A stretch of DNA of 64,000 bases from Leuctra nigra (Eukaryota > Arthropoda > Insecta > Plecoptera > Leuctridae), in NCBI GenBank assembly GCA_934045905.1, contig OW203768.1, forward strand, positions 29,417,060 through 29,481,059, given 5' to 3'. Shown in pieces: positions 24,986 to 35,289 of the stretch (positions are counted from its first letter, which is position 1; the number at the start of each line of letters is the position of its first letter). The notes beneath the pieces were generated by a model. It was not told where the DNA came from. It saw nothing but the letters and a program-made list of their open reading frames with translations, and made no database searches. The position numbers were made by a program, and so were the translations under genes.

Positions 24986-25189
24986 GTCAATGACTGAATT
25001 TCACAAGCAACGAAATCTTCTACGAAATGTTTATAAAATATACCTGCGTAGCCTGTTAAAGTGTGAAAGAAAGCATTCATAGTTGCAATGAAAAGCAGAA
25101 TAATGGATATTTAATTAATATTGATTAGAAGTAAACATTATGCATTCAATTGGCTTGTTTATAAATTCTGTGAAGTCGAGTTCGAGGTA

Positions 25190-25245
25190 CACGAATCTGT
25201 GCTCGCTTATCAACGCGTCACAGCGAGCGTTTTCCCCCAATTATT
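25190..25245 (+). mobile_element. Fragment of the 41-44 kb inverted-arm family
   Basis: The phrase TGTGCTCGCTTATCAACGCG followed by TCACAGCGAGCGTTTTCC matches the inner end of the arm at 41179-41784 (GTGCTCGCTCATCAACGCG). A further reverse-oriented scrap (AAGCGTTGAAAAGCGAGC) lies near 25783. Confidence 0.45.
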
Positions 25246-26239
25246 TTCTAATACGATACAATGTACGAAGAAAGGGCTGTACTTTTACTCTACAGATCCA
25301 ACGTCCGATGGAATATCGGGAACACAGTTCGCGCCTTCGGGTGATAATAAAGATTTTAATGTCCCATCACGACCGGCCGTTAGTTAAGGATATAATTCAT
25401 AATAATATTTATAATATTAACATAATTTTTGGTTCTCGGTTGAGAAGAAATGATTGGCGGTTATGAGCGCATAGTTTTTTAATGGTTGAATGAATTTTTA
25501 GTTTATAATACTAGTTTTATTTGTTGTGAGATTTATCTTGTTTTAGTCCAGCTAAGATAATATGAATTAGATTACTTGGAATTATGAAATCAATAATTTG
25601 AAGTGTTGTTATGACGTTATGGTTGTAGGAAATGAACATTTATCATTGTCTGAATTATCTGGCGTTAAATTGAGATTGGTTCCTCAATCAATATATCCCA
25701 TATATCACGATACCTACCTATATTATGTATGTAACTTTTGAGTTTTGACTGAATGATGCAAGAGAAACGCTAACTGTAACCTAAAGCGTTGAAAAGCGAG
25801 CATTTTGTAGTATGCAATAAATAGTCCAATAATTTGCGAAAGAAATGGCAGAGCAATTTTGACAAACTTAAAAAATAGGCTCAACCAATTTCACTGAAAA
25901 TTTGTGAAGTGTATAGCTAAATATTACACTTTACATGGTTTGAAGTATGATTTGGAAGATGAAGATGAAATGTTTCGTGGTCATTGAGTCATATAAAAAA
26001 ATGAATCCGTCAAGAACTTGTGGGCTTATTTTCAAAGAGCTGTCGAACCAAACTGCATTCTGTTTTTCTCTTAAGAGTTTAAATAAAATTGGGCACACAA
26101 TTGGTGAAAAAGAGACAATAGGTACAAAAAAATGATTAAAATAAATGAACTTAAAGAACTATTACATTCCAAGACGAAGATGTTGTTTTACAAATGCATC
26201 CTGCTTGGTCGAAAGCAATCCATAGATCTGTGGAACCAC

Positions 26240-26470
26240 TTTTAATCAGCCTTCGGCACGCTTTTTACACTAATTACCTCCCTGAACACATCTACGTATA
26301 ACACAGCTAATTAAATGATCGCCACACATTCTAATTTACATCGATAAACTTTCAAAACCTAGCCGTTGGCGCCCGACTTTTTAGCGCCAAAATAATTAAA
26401 AGATTTAAACGTTTTCTAGAACAATTACTGCCCTTCTAACAGATCTGATTTTGGTTTGGAGGTATCTTTT
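26240..26470. promoter_or_regulatory. Candidate conserved non-coding block
   Basis: Unique DNA with ACTAATTACCTCC, CAGCTAATTAAATGATCGCC and a pair of GGCGCC-type words (GTTGGCGCCCGAC, TTAGCGCCAAAATAATTAAA). No coding frame. The mixture of homeodomain-type cores and GC-rich words is typical of developmental enhancers, but this is only a compositional impression. Confidence 0.22.
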
Positions 26471-27614
26471 GTAAGGACCGCCAGAGGGGTAGAGAAGGAA
26501 AGGTCGTAGCGAACATGTGGTCATTAGATCAGTCAGGTAGGTTAAAAGGGCCCATTGCCCCGCCCTTGGCGCCCACTAATTTGTCCAAAATCATCAGTCT
26601 TCATAATTATCAAAAACCCTCCCTTTTATATCTGTTCTATAGAGATACGAGCGTATACCTACAACATGGCAAAAACTTGATGAAAGACGAGGTAAGAAAT
26701 ACTCCGGAACACGGAAAGAATTAAAACTTTGAGATTTTTTAAACACGATTATAGTCGGCTTATTATCGAATTATTGAAGTGTGTATCATTTTTTATTTAT
26801 CAAGGACGGAGCGATTAAAACGTACCTTTTCTTTGTGGTTCTCATGAAATCTGCAGTATTGCCGAGACTCTTGATAATTGTGCGAGATCCGTCTGCTGAG
26901 CCGAAATAAAAATGATCCAATCCGATGAATCAAACTTTTCATACTAATTGTCTTCTACATCATCATCGTTCCTGTTACTAAGATGCTAAGAAAAATAATG
27001 AGAGACAAAGAAAATAGTTATTGAGCTAAACCTAAAATTACAAAAATAACAATACCAATCGAGCGCTTTTACCCCAGGTTGTCGTCTCTGCCACTTCCAC
27101 AATACCTGGTTCTGACTAAAACAACTGATACTGATTTATTTGTTTTGTTAAATGATAGTGACATAGCTCCAGAGTAGCCCAGTGTGATTAGTGTGGACAA
27201 AATAAAACATTTACAATGTGTCAACAAGATCATTCTAAAATAAATCATTGTTCAACCCCTCAATTTTAAATTTTAGAATTAAACTTTCAGACAAGTTTTA
27301 AAATGCTCGAGAAAATGTTTCTCGGACCAAAGTAGTCGAGCAGCTAAGTATTATCTACATTAATATGTCAATTGCAACTTGCGTTATGCACCTTCACGTA
27401 ATATTCTCGATTGAGCTTCGATCAAAACATTTCGATAATATGTTACATAAAATTTAAAACTGTCGCCTCTCATCCCAAGTATACCATTGCTTCTCATCTC
27501 TATTTACCTACCAGGTAAAGCGAAAACGTGTTTATGAAATTCCATCTGACTCCATAAATACCGGATATCTCCATATTTCCTAATCTTGTGAATGATATTT
27601 GTCACTTTTTAGTG

Positions 27615-27695
27615 ATATTTACAACACCTCTAGGCGATGCCTCGCAAGGGACTCGATCCGACGACCTTCAGCCACTCCACCACAGCTCTAGAAAC
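27615..27695 (-). mobile_element. tRNA-like SINE head
   Basis: On the minus strand, GCTGTGGTGGAGTGGCTGAAGG resembles a tRNA box A region (Ser/Leu-type TGGNNGAGTGG) and GTCGGATCGAGTCCC resembles box B about 25 bases later. The spacing is close to that of a tRNA D-to-T arm but the stems are not convincing, so a SINE head or tRNA relic is the call. Confidence 0.4.
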
Positions 27696-28344
27696 CATCT
27701 GCTTTATTGCTCACAGCTATAAAAATTCACTCCGACTTCATATAGGTAAAACTAAAAAAAATGCTGACCTATAAATCTCGTAAAATTAATAAGTTATTAT
27801 GTATTTTATTCACCATTATCCCCTGTATTTCTCAAGTGAAACAAGAGTTTGGAATCTTTGTACACTTGAGATCGTGTAACAAGTTTTGTAAAACTGGCAA
27901 TTATGTTTGTTTACAGCCATCGAGACACCATCAATGGCGGTACTAATTATACACCTCGTATCCAAGAGTAATTATCTCTTAGTAGAGAGAGAGAAGATCA
28001 TAAAGAGAGAACAAGAAATAACAATTAAACCATCGCGAAGTGAAAACAACAGCCGGCAGGCTGCGCGCGCATCGGCTTTGACATGACGTGACTTGTTATT
28101 CCGGGGGGATGTTTGAATTTTAGAACAGTTTTCTGACGTATGTTTTAATTGGTTGTTTTCCTGTCTTTTGCTACAAAATGTATGTAAAGTCTGTTTGTAA
28201 CAGGAAATATATTTTTATTGATAATTACGGATATAATTAATTTTTGCAACAATTAGAAAATATGTGGAATATTGAACATGTAAATGCTCTTATGTTTTGC
28301 TGAGACACGAAATGAGGATCGTTGTAAATTAATTGACCAACACA

Positions 28345-28598
28345 CCTGCGGGGATTTTTTCCATAACTTTAAAATTCCCGATTCTTCTGGAATCCGATTC
28401 CATGCAACGTTAATCGATATGGCCGTGAATCGGATTCCAGCAGAATCGGACATTTTAAAGTTGTAAAATATGGCCTTTGGAGGTATATTCCGTTTACCCA
28501 ATTCTGATGGAATCCGGTCACGGCCATAAGGATTAACATTGCATGGAATCGGATTCAAGTGGAATTGGGAATGTTAGAGTTCTATAATAGGGCCCTTG
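28345..28598. mobile_element. MITE-like repeat with nested inverted GGAATCCGATT words
   Basis: The right end TTCTATAATAGGGCCC matches the end type of the MITE at 1550-1656. The interior contains several inverted and direct copies of GGAATCCGATTCCATGCAA and ATGGCCGTGAATCGGATTCC. It appears to be two related elements abutting or nested, both non-coding. Confidence 0.5.
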
Positions 28599-28977
28599 GC
28601 CTGACTTAGTTATTTTAATGCTCCTTTTCTATATTCCCGATATGAGAATTGGTGGAGGAGCCGTCTTCAAACAGAATTGTTGATTCGTTAAGAAATTCTT
28701 TGCGACAGTATTTTACTGTGTGAAACATTGCACTTTGTGACAATGCAATCTGTGTATTTGAAAATAATACATAAATAAACAAATAAATACAAAAATAAAC
28801 GACAAACTCGTTTTTATTGCCACGTCATCTCCACTTGATGTGTTCAAGAACATGAAATATATTTTATTTCGATAAATTGAGACATAATTTATTGTGACTT
28901 CTGCATAATTTTCTTTTAATCTGTACTTATTGTCACAAGAACATTTTTTTCATTCGAGATTGATTCCAGAGCCTTGG

Positions 28978-29100
28978 ACCCTTATTCTATAACGAAAACG
29001 AAATCATTTCGGTCTGAAATCATTTCATATCAATGTTATCCTTATGGCAGTGAAACGATTTCAGACTAACTTGGTTTCGTTTTCGTTGTAGATATGCCCT
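28978..29100. mobile_element. Short MITE with AACGAAAACGAAA ends
   Basis: The left arm TATTCTATAACGAAAACGAAA and the right arm TTTCGTTTTCGTTGTAGATAT are inverted copies, each followed inward by a related GTCTGAAATCATTTCA or GAAACGATTTCAGAC. The total is about 123 bp. The short length and inverted arms indicate a non-autonomous DNA transposon. Confidence 0.65.
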
Positions 29101-30319
29101 GTTTGTAATGATAAATAGCTGATGTCAAACAGACATACATCGTAAACTAATCATGTTCATAATCATTAATCGACACCATTATAAATAGTAAACAAGACAA
29201 AGAAAAACAACAAAGAAAAACAAATAAAAAAATCACAGTATGTAAAAGTAAACAATTTCAAGTATATTATCATACTCGGGCAGACATTTGGAAATATAAA
29301 CAAAAAAACGAATACTTATTCCTAATTAATTTGCAATCGGGGAATTTTCCCACCGTAGAGCCAACAAAAAAATGAACTATACCAAGAACATATTTTCAGT
29401 GCTAAGTAATAATTAAAAATCCATCCGATTATTTAATTGGTCACGTGTTTCATAATCCCGATACTAAAAACAAAATACATCGAAAGAGTTGTTTTTTTCT
29501 TTCGCGATGACGAGGCGTGTGAAAACTCTTTTCCGTCTCATTCCATCTTCGATTCTCTTCCATCTCTCTTTCTCTCTTATTCTCCAGCTAGCGCTCGACT
29601 ATAATTATACGTCAAAATTAAGGTAATAGCGCACCTTTGGATGAACAGAAAAAGCTTACAGACATCATGCCCCCCCCCTCCCCCCCCCCCACATCCTCCC
29701 ACACAGCAATTGTTACTTTACTGCCAGCCCAGCCAACATAATGCAACTTAGTGTTTAAAGAAGGTTAGGTACAGCAGAGATGTTAGCTTTTATTTATGAG
29801 TTATTTTAATAACAGACAAACTACATCGATCCATCGTCTTTGAAATATCTATACATAAAAATGTCAATAAAGACAATGTATAGATTTTGTTTAAGCTGGT
29901 TTTTAAGTTACAAATACACTATTTAGTTCTTACCCATAAAAAACACTTCGTGTAAAAATACCAGCCAAGTCTCTTCAACTAAAAAAAAATATATGAAATC
30001 TAAAAATTCTGCACTGAAAAGTATTGATATCAAAAAATTTGCCAAGTCAAAACTTTATTTGAAAATCAAAAAATACTTGGCGCATCGTGTATATAAATAG
30101 CTTAGAAGTATAGGCCAGATATAAAATATACATCAAATATACATATACATATAGTATACCTATAATTCTCAAAAAAATCGATGCGCCAAGTATTTTTTGA
30201 TTTTCAAATAAAGTTTTGACTTGGCAAATTTTTTGATATCAATACTTTTCAGTGCAGAATTTTTAGATTTCATATATTTTTTTTTAGTTGAAGAGACTTG
30301 GCTGGTATTTTTACACGAA

Positions 30320-30750
30320 TTATGACGTATGGGGTATTGGCATGGGGTAATGCTTCTGATGTGCATTTACAGAGGATTTTTATGGTTCAGAAAAGAATTA
30401 TTAATATTATAACGCCAAATTATGTGAAGATTAAATTTAATTATAAAAATGATAGTTTTTTTGCATATTTGAATTTCCTTAACATTTTTGATATTTTCTT
30501 GTATAAATTAATTATACGGTATTACTTTGACGATGAATATAAAATATTATACGATCATGAAGTAAATACGAGAGCAAAGGAAAAGGGAACACTGAAGGTG
30601 CCAGGTTACACAAATAAACATGGCAAAAGGCGGCTTCAATATACAATCCCTACTATTTTTAATATCATTCCCCCTGTTTTGAAACAGTTAGATAAATATG
30701 TTATTATTAAAAAGGAAATCAAAGATTGGTTGATAAATAGAGATCATTAA
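30320..30750 (+). pseudogene. LINE reverse transcriptase C-terminal fragment
   Basis: About 143 codons remain open, ending in TAA at 30748-30750. The start of the fragment reads TYGVLAWGNASDVHLQRIF followed by MVQKRIINII, matching the conserved C-terminal region of jockey/CR1-type reverse transcriptases (YGxxxWG..., then an (I/F)xxQKRxxR-like segment), and it finishes with a KKEIKDWLI-type C-terminus. The catalytic palm (motifs A and C) and any endonuclease are absent, so it cannot act on its own. Translation of the upstream open frame from 30298 is fortuitous, because those bases belong to the hairpin arm. In an intact element this part lies downstream of the RT palm and thumb. The family level (jockey versus CR1) is uncertain. 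Confidence 0.75.
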
Positions 30751-30755
30751 TTGAA

Positions 30756-30757
30756 TA

Positions 30758-30799
<42 letters not shown>

Positions 30800-30800
30800 G
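30756..30800 (+). repeat. (TTA)n microsatellite in the LINE 3' region
   Basis: About fourteen uninterrupted ATT/TTA units directly after the LINE stop codon. Confidence 0.95.
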
Positions 30801-31260
30801 ATTCAGATGAGTATTATTATTAATGTTATTTTTCCTATACAACTCAATTACGTTTGGTAAATACTTTGTAATATAATCCTGTATTTCTTATGAATTTGTA
30901 TTGTTTATTGAATTAATTAATTATGTCTGCAATATTGATATTGTATTTCTTTATGATTTATTATGGTTTATTGAATTATGTATTGCCACAGGCTAGCCAG
31001 TCATGGCTATGTGGCCTAGTCTGACTATATGTATTAACCTGTTTATAATAAATAAAATGTTAAAACAAAACAAACAAGTGTTTTTTATGGGGATATCACT
31101 CCTTTTTTTAGTTTATTCTTACAACTTGTGACACATATGAAATGAACAATTACTAAATTCTTTAAAAAAAATCGCCATTTACGATTTGGTTACTACTAAT
31201 GAAAATCTGTTATATATTCATATATAGTCTTTCGTGAAGAATAGCAAAGGTTTCATTACA

Positions 31261-32130
31261 ATCGGTCAACCCAGTTCCGAGATATGGCATACACATCGGT
31301 TTTCAAAATGGCTGCTAAACTTACTGCACTGCCACATAGAATTTATATCTACAATTAATGTGTATCATTTTAGGCTTTCTGAATATGTATTCATTGTATA
31401 GAATGGGGAATACAATAATTTTTAAATTTGAATTACTTCATTTCCGGGCTCATAAATAAGAACATTCTAGTTTGACTGTTCCTATTACATTAAGATGGCC
31501 TTCCGAATCATTTGGCGCTAGTTTCGTACTGATCGGTCTACCAGTTTTCGAGATACGACGTTACTTCCGGTTTCAAAATGGCGGCTGAAATCTCTGACCC
31601 CTTGAATTTTAATTTACACATGATAACATCTTATTATAAGCTGTCTCAAATAGTGTTTATTGTATCAAAATGTAAATTTGTGAGATTTTTCAAATGTGTG
31701 ACGTCATTTCCGGTTTTGCTATAAGAAACTGCAAATATTATTGTTGATAATACATAAAGTTGACCGTCTAAATTGTTTGGCGCTGGTTTCGTTCAAATCT
31801 ATTTAGCCGTTATTAAGATATGATGTCACTACCGGTTTCAAAATGGCGGATTCCGGTTGGTTTTATAACAACTCAAATGAGATATCAAAAGTACATACGT
31901 TACATAAATATCAAAATAATCGGATCAATCTTTGTTGCCGAAATGCCAATCGATGTATTTCAAATTTCATGACGTCATTTCCGGTTTCGTTAACATAATT
32001 TTTAGTCTTTTGCTACTGATAATGCATATAGATGACCGTCTGAATCGTTTGGCGCAAATTTCGTTCCAATCAGTTTAGCCGTTGTTGAGATATGACGTCA
32101 CTTCCGGTTTCAAAATGGCGGCACAAAAAA
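31261..32130 (+). repeat. Tandem ~270-bp modules with CRE/ETS/YY1-like boxes
   Basis: The box TTTCAAAATGGCGG (or GGCTGC) recurs at about 31299, 31570, 31835 and 32108, i.e. every 265-273 bp. A second box, TCATTTCCGG, recurs at about 31438, 31706 and 31975. A third phrase (GCGCTAGTTTCGTACTGATC or variants) precedes each first box. The modules are imperfect tandem copies. The words match known motif consensuses for CREB/ATF (TGACGTCA), ETS (CCGGAAGT in reverse) and YY1 (AANATGGCGGC). Confidence 0.7.
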
Positions 32131-32525
32131 TTCATGGGGTGAAGGTTAAATCAGACGCCAAAAGTGCACACGTGGTAAAAATGTGAGATCAATCGGTTCA
32201 GCCGTTTAGGCTGTGGCCTTGTTACCGGATTTGAATTCCAGGAGACTACTACTACTACTACTGAGATTATTATTATTATGAAAACCGCCCTAAAACACTG
32301 TTTTCACTGCCCTTTAGCTCGCAAAGGGCGTAACCTATTGGGCCCAAATTTGGTATATGTAGTAGGGTGGGCCATAGCTCGAAATTAAGATATTTCGCAA
32401 CAATGTGAGATTTCCCAATTTTAAGATCCAGTAGGCCGAAAATGCCACTTTGATGCTTACAGTAAAAGTGGGTTGCTCCAGCCTTTTTAAATGAGAGTGT
32501 GCGCGCGCCGTACGACTTGGCTGGC

Positions 32526-32546
32526 GTGGAGCGACCGCTCCACTAG
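32526..32546 (+). other. Terminal stem-loop plus CTAG of copy 1
   Basis: GTGGAGCG and CGCTCCAC pair around a 2-base AC loop, and the last C overlaps CTAG. The same stem (with loop GT) bounds copy 2 at 59768-59788. Helitron-group elements end in a hairpin and CTRR, which is the basis of the class assignment. Confidence 0.6.
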
Positions 32547-33229
32547 ATTTATCCATATAAATTATTTTGTAATAATAATTTAATAGGAGTACTTTATTTT
32601 GAACAAGAAAATATCAGTGTACGTACTTTATTTAATAAATTGTGTTTCATTGAACAATACTATTTCTTTTAATTTTAGACTAAAAATTAGTCTAATTTTA
32701 GACTTTTAATTTTAATTTTTTAATTTTAATTTTTTTAATTTTTATTTCTTTTAATTAGTTTAGTTTTTATTGAACTTAAATTATGTCGGTAAGAAACATA
32801 TTTTAAGAACTGATTTATCAATCAAATTTAGACTTCAAAACCCCCGGTAATTCCCACTATTTGGCGGTTTCCTTGGTAACAGCTAAAAGCAGTGTTGCCA
32901 ACCGTCTAGAACTGCACGAGTTGCCAAGTTCGAAAACGCATTTTGTTAAAAAAAAAATGTTACCAACATAATTATAAAGCACAAAGAAAATCACGTGAAG
33001 GCGTATAGTAATATTTAAAGTTAAAGTAGTGAATGATGTAATTGTTTTTAAATTGGCTGCCCTTATATCGTGTTGGTGTATAATTCATAACAATTATCTT
33101 ATACTTGTGTCTATGGGAAATTATTAATAATAGTACACGATAATTTCAAATTATGGAATTTGTAGAAACATGTTATGTATTCTTATGATATTTTTTAAGT
33201 TTTATGAAAAGTACTTTAGATGAAGCCCG

Positions 33230-33430
33230 AAGGGGACAGGAGAGCTGAGTAAGTATCGTATACAGGCGGTGTTATTTATTGCAGTGGTGTAAGGCACACC
33301 AGCGGCGATGTGATGTAACACCGCCATTGTTGTCGGCCAGTGGAATCGGTGATAATGGTGATAAGTGGGGGCAGAGAGGCGGGTGGCCTACGCGTCAAGA
33401 AAGTGGCATTGCCACTGGCATATCTAGGAA
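33230..33430. promoter_or_regulatory. Higher-GC unique block
   Basis: Contains ACACCAGCGGCGATGTGATG and ACACCGCCATTGTTGTCGGCC. No credible coding frame. The composition contrasts with the flanks; function is unknown. Confidence 0.2.
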
Positions 33431-33799
33431 TTGGGGTGGGCGGCAATATAAATGAGAATCTACCTAATTCAAGAATATACCTATAGCTATATTGTTTTTG
33501 AAAATTTAATCAAATTGCTTTATCATTTTGTTTTCAAAATAAAATAAAAAATCCCGTACGGAGTAATTTGGCTCAGTAACGCTACGTATACACTCAACAA
33601 ATGATAAAACGGTATTTGCATGAAATGGATTGGCTGAAAAAAATGTGATGGCATCATCTGATGAAGTCCATGCTAACTCGTCCTCTACCTCTAGTATGTG
33701 AGCTCTGATTTCATTGATAATAACAAGGATTGATTGTCAAGGAATCTGACCAGCAGCCAATCCGTTCTGTTCAAATATCCGTTTTATGATTTGTTGGGT

Positions 33800-33965
33800 G
33801 TACGTACATGGTCTCCGAGTGTCCCATGTTCGTATCCCACGGCTGTCTTTCGTGACTGAAGATTTTCTTGGTTTACCTCAGTCGAGAGGCAAATGCTGGG
33901 AAGGTTCCCTGCTAATAGCCCCCGACCGCATCCTTCCCACCATTCGTGTTCTTCACATCATTTAA
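33800..33965 (+). mobile_element. tRNA-derived SINE, copy E
   Basis: Plus-strand copy: box-B-like CATGTTCGTATCCCACGG, then CCTCAGTCGAGAGGCAAATG, GGGAAGGTTCCCTGCTAATAG, CCCGACCGCATCC and a TTCCCACCATTCG 3' part. The head upstream (GGTCTCCGAGTG) is short or decayed. Confidence 0.65.
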
Positions 33966-34159
33966 CCCTAATTATACAGGTCATTCATTCACCTCAAATT
34001 AAAATTGAAACAAATGTATGAAAACACATTAAATAATTCTGCTTAAACCAAACTAGATCTGAACATTTATGCCGACAAAATGCATGCCATGAATTTCTTC
34101 CCGAAAACAACGAAAATTTTGCGAACTCACTCACAATAAAAACTGTAAGAAAAATAATA

Positions 34160-34400
34160 TAAAGCCACTGCCGACTGACATCAAATTATCTACCAATTAT
34201 ATTCTTTTCTAATTTTTCATTACAGCTGTAAGATTTATTTGACGCCGTTTCGATTGTGTGCGTTCGCCTATAATTACTGCCGACTGGGACTTAAACAGCG
34301 ACGGCGAAAGGTTCTAAGGTGGAGGTAATCAGTGGTAATTGTGGTAAGGGCCCGACATTTCGGCACCACCAGATCTGTCGACAAGAGAAGAAGATGTACA
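34160..34400. promoter_or_regulatory. Candidate conserved non-coding block
   Basis: Includes GACGCCGTTTCGATTGTGTG, GCCTATAATTACTGCCGACTG and AACAGCGACGGCGAAAGG. It is unique and non-coding, with more CpG than the surroundings. Regulatory function is speculative. Confidence 0.2.
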
Positions 34401-34589
34401 GATGCAGTTAGTCATGTTTACGCAGGAGAAATGAGACGGATTGTTCTTGGAATCGTACAGAGTTTAATTGATTCTGATTTCTGATGATTTGATTATGAGT
34501 GTTTTGGTGAGACAATGGTGGGTCCTGGTGGGGGTTGAGGGGGAGGGGGAGGTGTGTGTCATAGCTGGATATTGGGGATGGAAATGGTG

Positions 34590-35240
34590 GGTCATAGGAA
34601 GTTGGTGAGATAAATTTTAAGTCATATTATGGAAGTGGTAAGGGAAATTGTGGGTGGAAAGTTGGTGAGAGAAATTGTGGATCATATATGAAGTTTGTGA
34701 GAATAGTTGAGGGTCATATGGAAAGTTGGTGGAAAACTTTTGTGTCATATGGGTGTTGGTGAGAGAAATTGTGGGTCATATGGGAAGTTGGTGAGAGAAA
34801 TTGTGGGTCATATGGGTGTTGGTGAGAGAAATTGTGGGTCGTATGGGAAGTTGTTGAGATAAATTGTGGGTCATATGGGTGTTGATGAGAGAAATTGTGG
34901 GTCATATGGGTGTTGGTGAGAGACATTGTGGGTCATATGGGTGTCGGTGAGAGAAATTGTGGGTCGTATGGGTGTTGACGAGAGAAATTGTGGGTCATAT
35001 GGGAAGTTGGTGAGAGAAATTGTGGGTCGTATGGGTGTTGATGAGAGAAATTGTGGGTCATATGGGAAGTTGGTGAGAGAAATTGTGGGTCATATGGGTG
35101 TTGGTGAGAGAAATTGTGGGTCGTATGGGTGTTGGTGAGAGAAATTGTGGGTCATATGGGAAGTTGGTGAGAGAAATTGTGGGTCATATGGGTGTTGGTG
35201 AGAAAAATTGTGGGTCGTATGGGTGTTGGTGAGAGAAAGT
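34590..35240 (+). repeat. Higher-order minisatellite (31 + 32 bp)
   Basis: The common core GAGAGAAATTGTGGGTCATA is followed alternately by TGGGTGTTGGT (31-bp unit) or TGGGAAGTTGGT (32-bp unit). From about 34740 the two variants largely alternate, giving a 63-bp higher-order unit. The 5' part (34590-34740) is degenerate and the 3' part is regular. Because 63 is a multiple of three, both strands keep long open frames (for example 34926-35138 on + and 34714-34926 and 35090-35362 on -). These are consequences of the repeat, not evidence of genes. Confidence 0.95.
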
Positions 35241-35262
35241 TTGAGAGGATTTATTATTGACA

Positions 35263-35282
35263 CCCCCCCCCCCCCCCCCCCC
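35263..35282 (+). repeat. Poly(dC) run at the edge of the minisatellite
   Basis: Twenty consecutive C bases about 20 bp after the last minisatellite unit. Confidence 0.95.
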
Positions 35283-35289
35283 GTCCTTA

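Larger units (their letters stand above)
30318..31077 (+). mobile_element. 5'-truncated LINE inserted in the hairpin arm
   Basis: The fold-back arm of copy 1 is interrupted after TTTTTACACGAA (ending 30319) and resumes at GTGTTTTTTATGGGG (31078). The insert holds the 3' end of a non-LTR retrotransposon coding region, a TTA microsatellite, an untranslated region containing CTAGCCAGTCATGGC and an A-rich tail ending AAACAAAACAAACAA. Only AA is shared at the junction, so no long target duplication is visible. Confidence 0.75.
29931..32547 (+). mobile_element. Helentron/HINE-like non-autonomous element, copy 1 (LINE-interrupted)
   Basis: Without the inserted LINE (about 30318-31077) the element is about 1.86 kb. 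The left part (from 29934) is a fold-back of roughly 150-bp arms starting CCCATAAAAAACACT. The body (31100-32250) consists of about four ~270-bp modules, each with a CCGGTTTCAAAATGGCGGC-type box and a GACGTCATTTCCGG box. A short (ACT)n/(ATT)n stretch follows at 32226-32277. The right end is a perfect stem GTGGAGCGACCGCTCCAC (32526-32543) overlapping a terminal CTAG. CCAGCCAAGTC near the left end faces GACTTGGCTGG near the right end, like subterminal inverted repeats. 3' hairpin, CTRR-like end, subterminal inverted repeats and internal tandem repeats fit Helentron-type elements. No transposase is encoded. The class is inferred; the repeat itself is certain because of the copy at 59768-61576. 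Confidence 0.7.

Noticed and set aside
30169..30366. 65-codon Lys/Ser-rich frame on the minus strand of the hairpin
   Set aside because: It reads through the hairpin arm and into the LINE insert, and the corresponding frame in copy 2 contains stop codons.
34926..35138. Repeat protein frame (REIVG...RNCGSYG)
   Set aside because: It follows from the 63-bp minisatellite period; both strands are equally open and there are no flanking coding signals.
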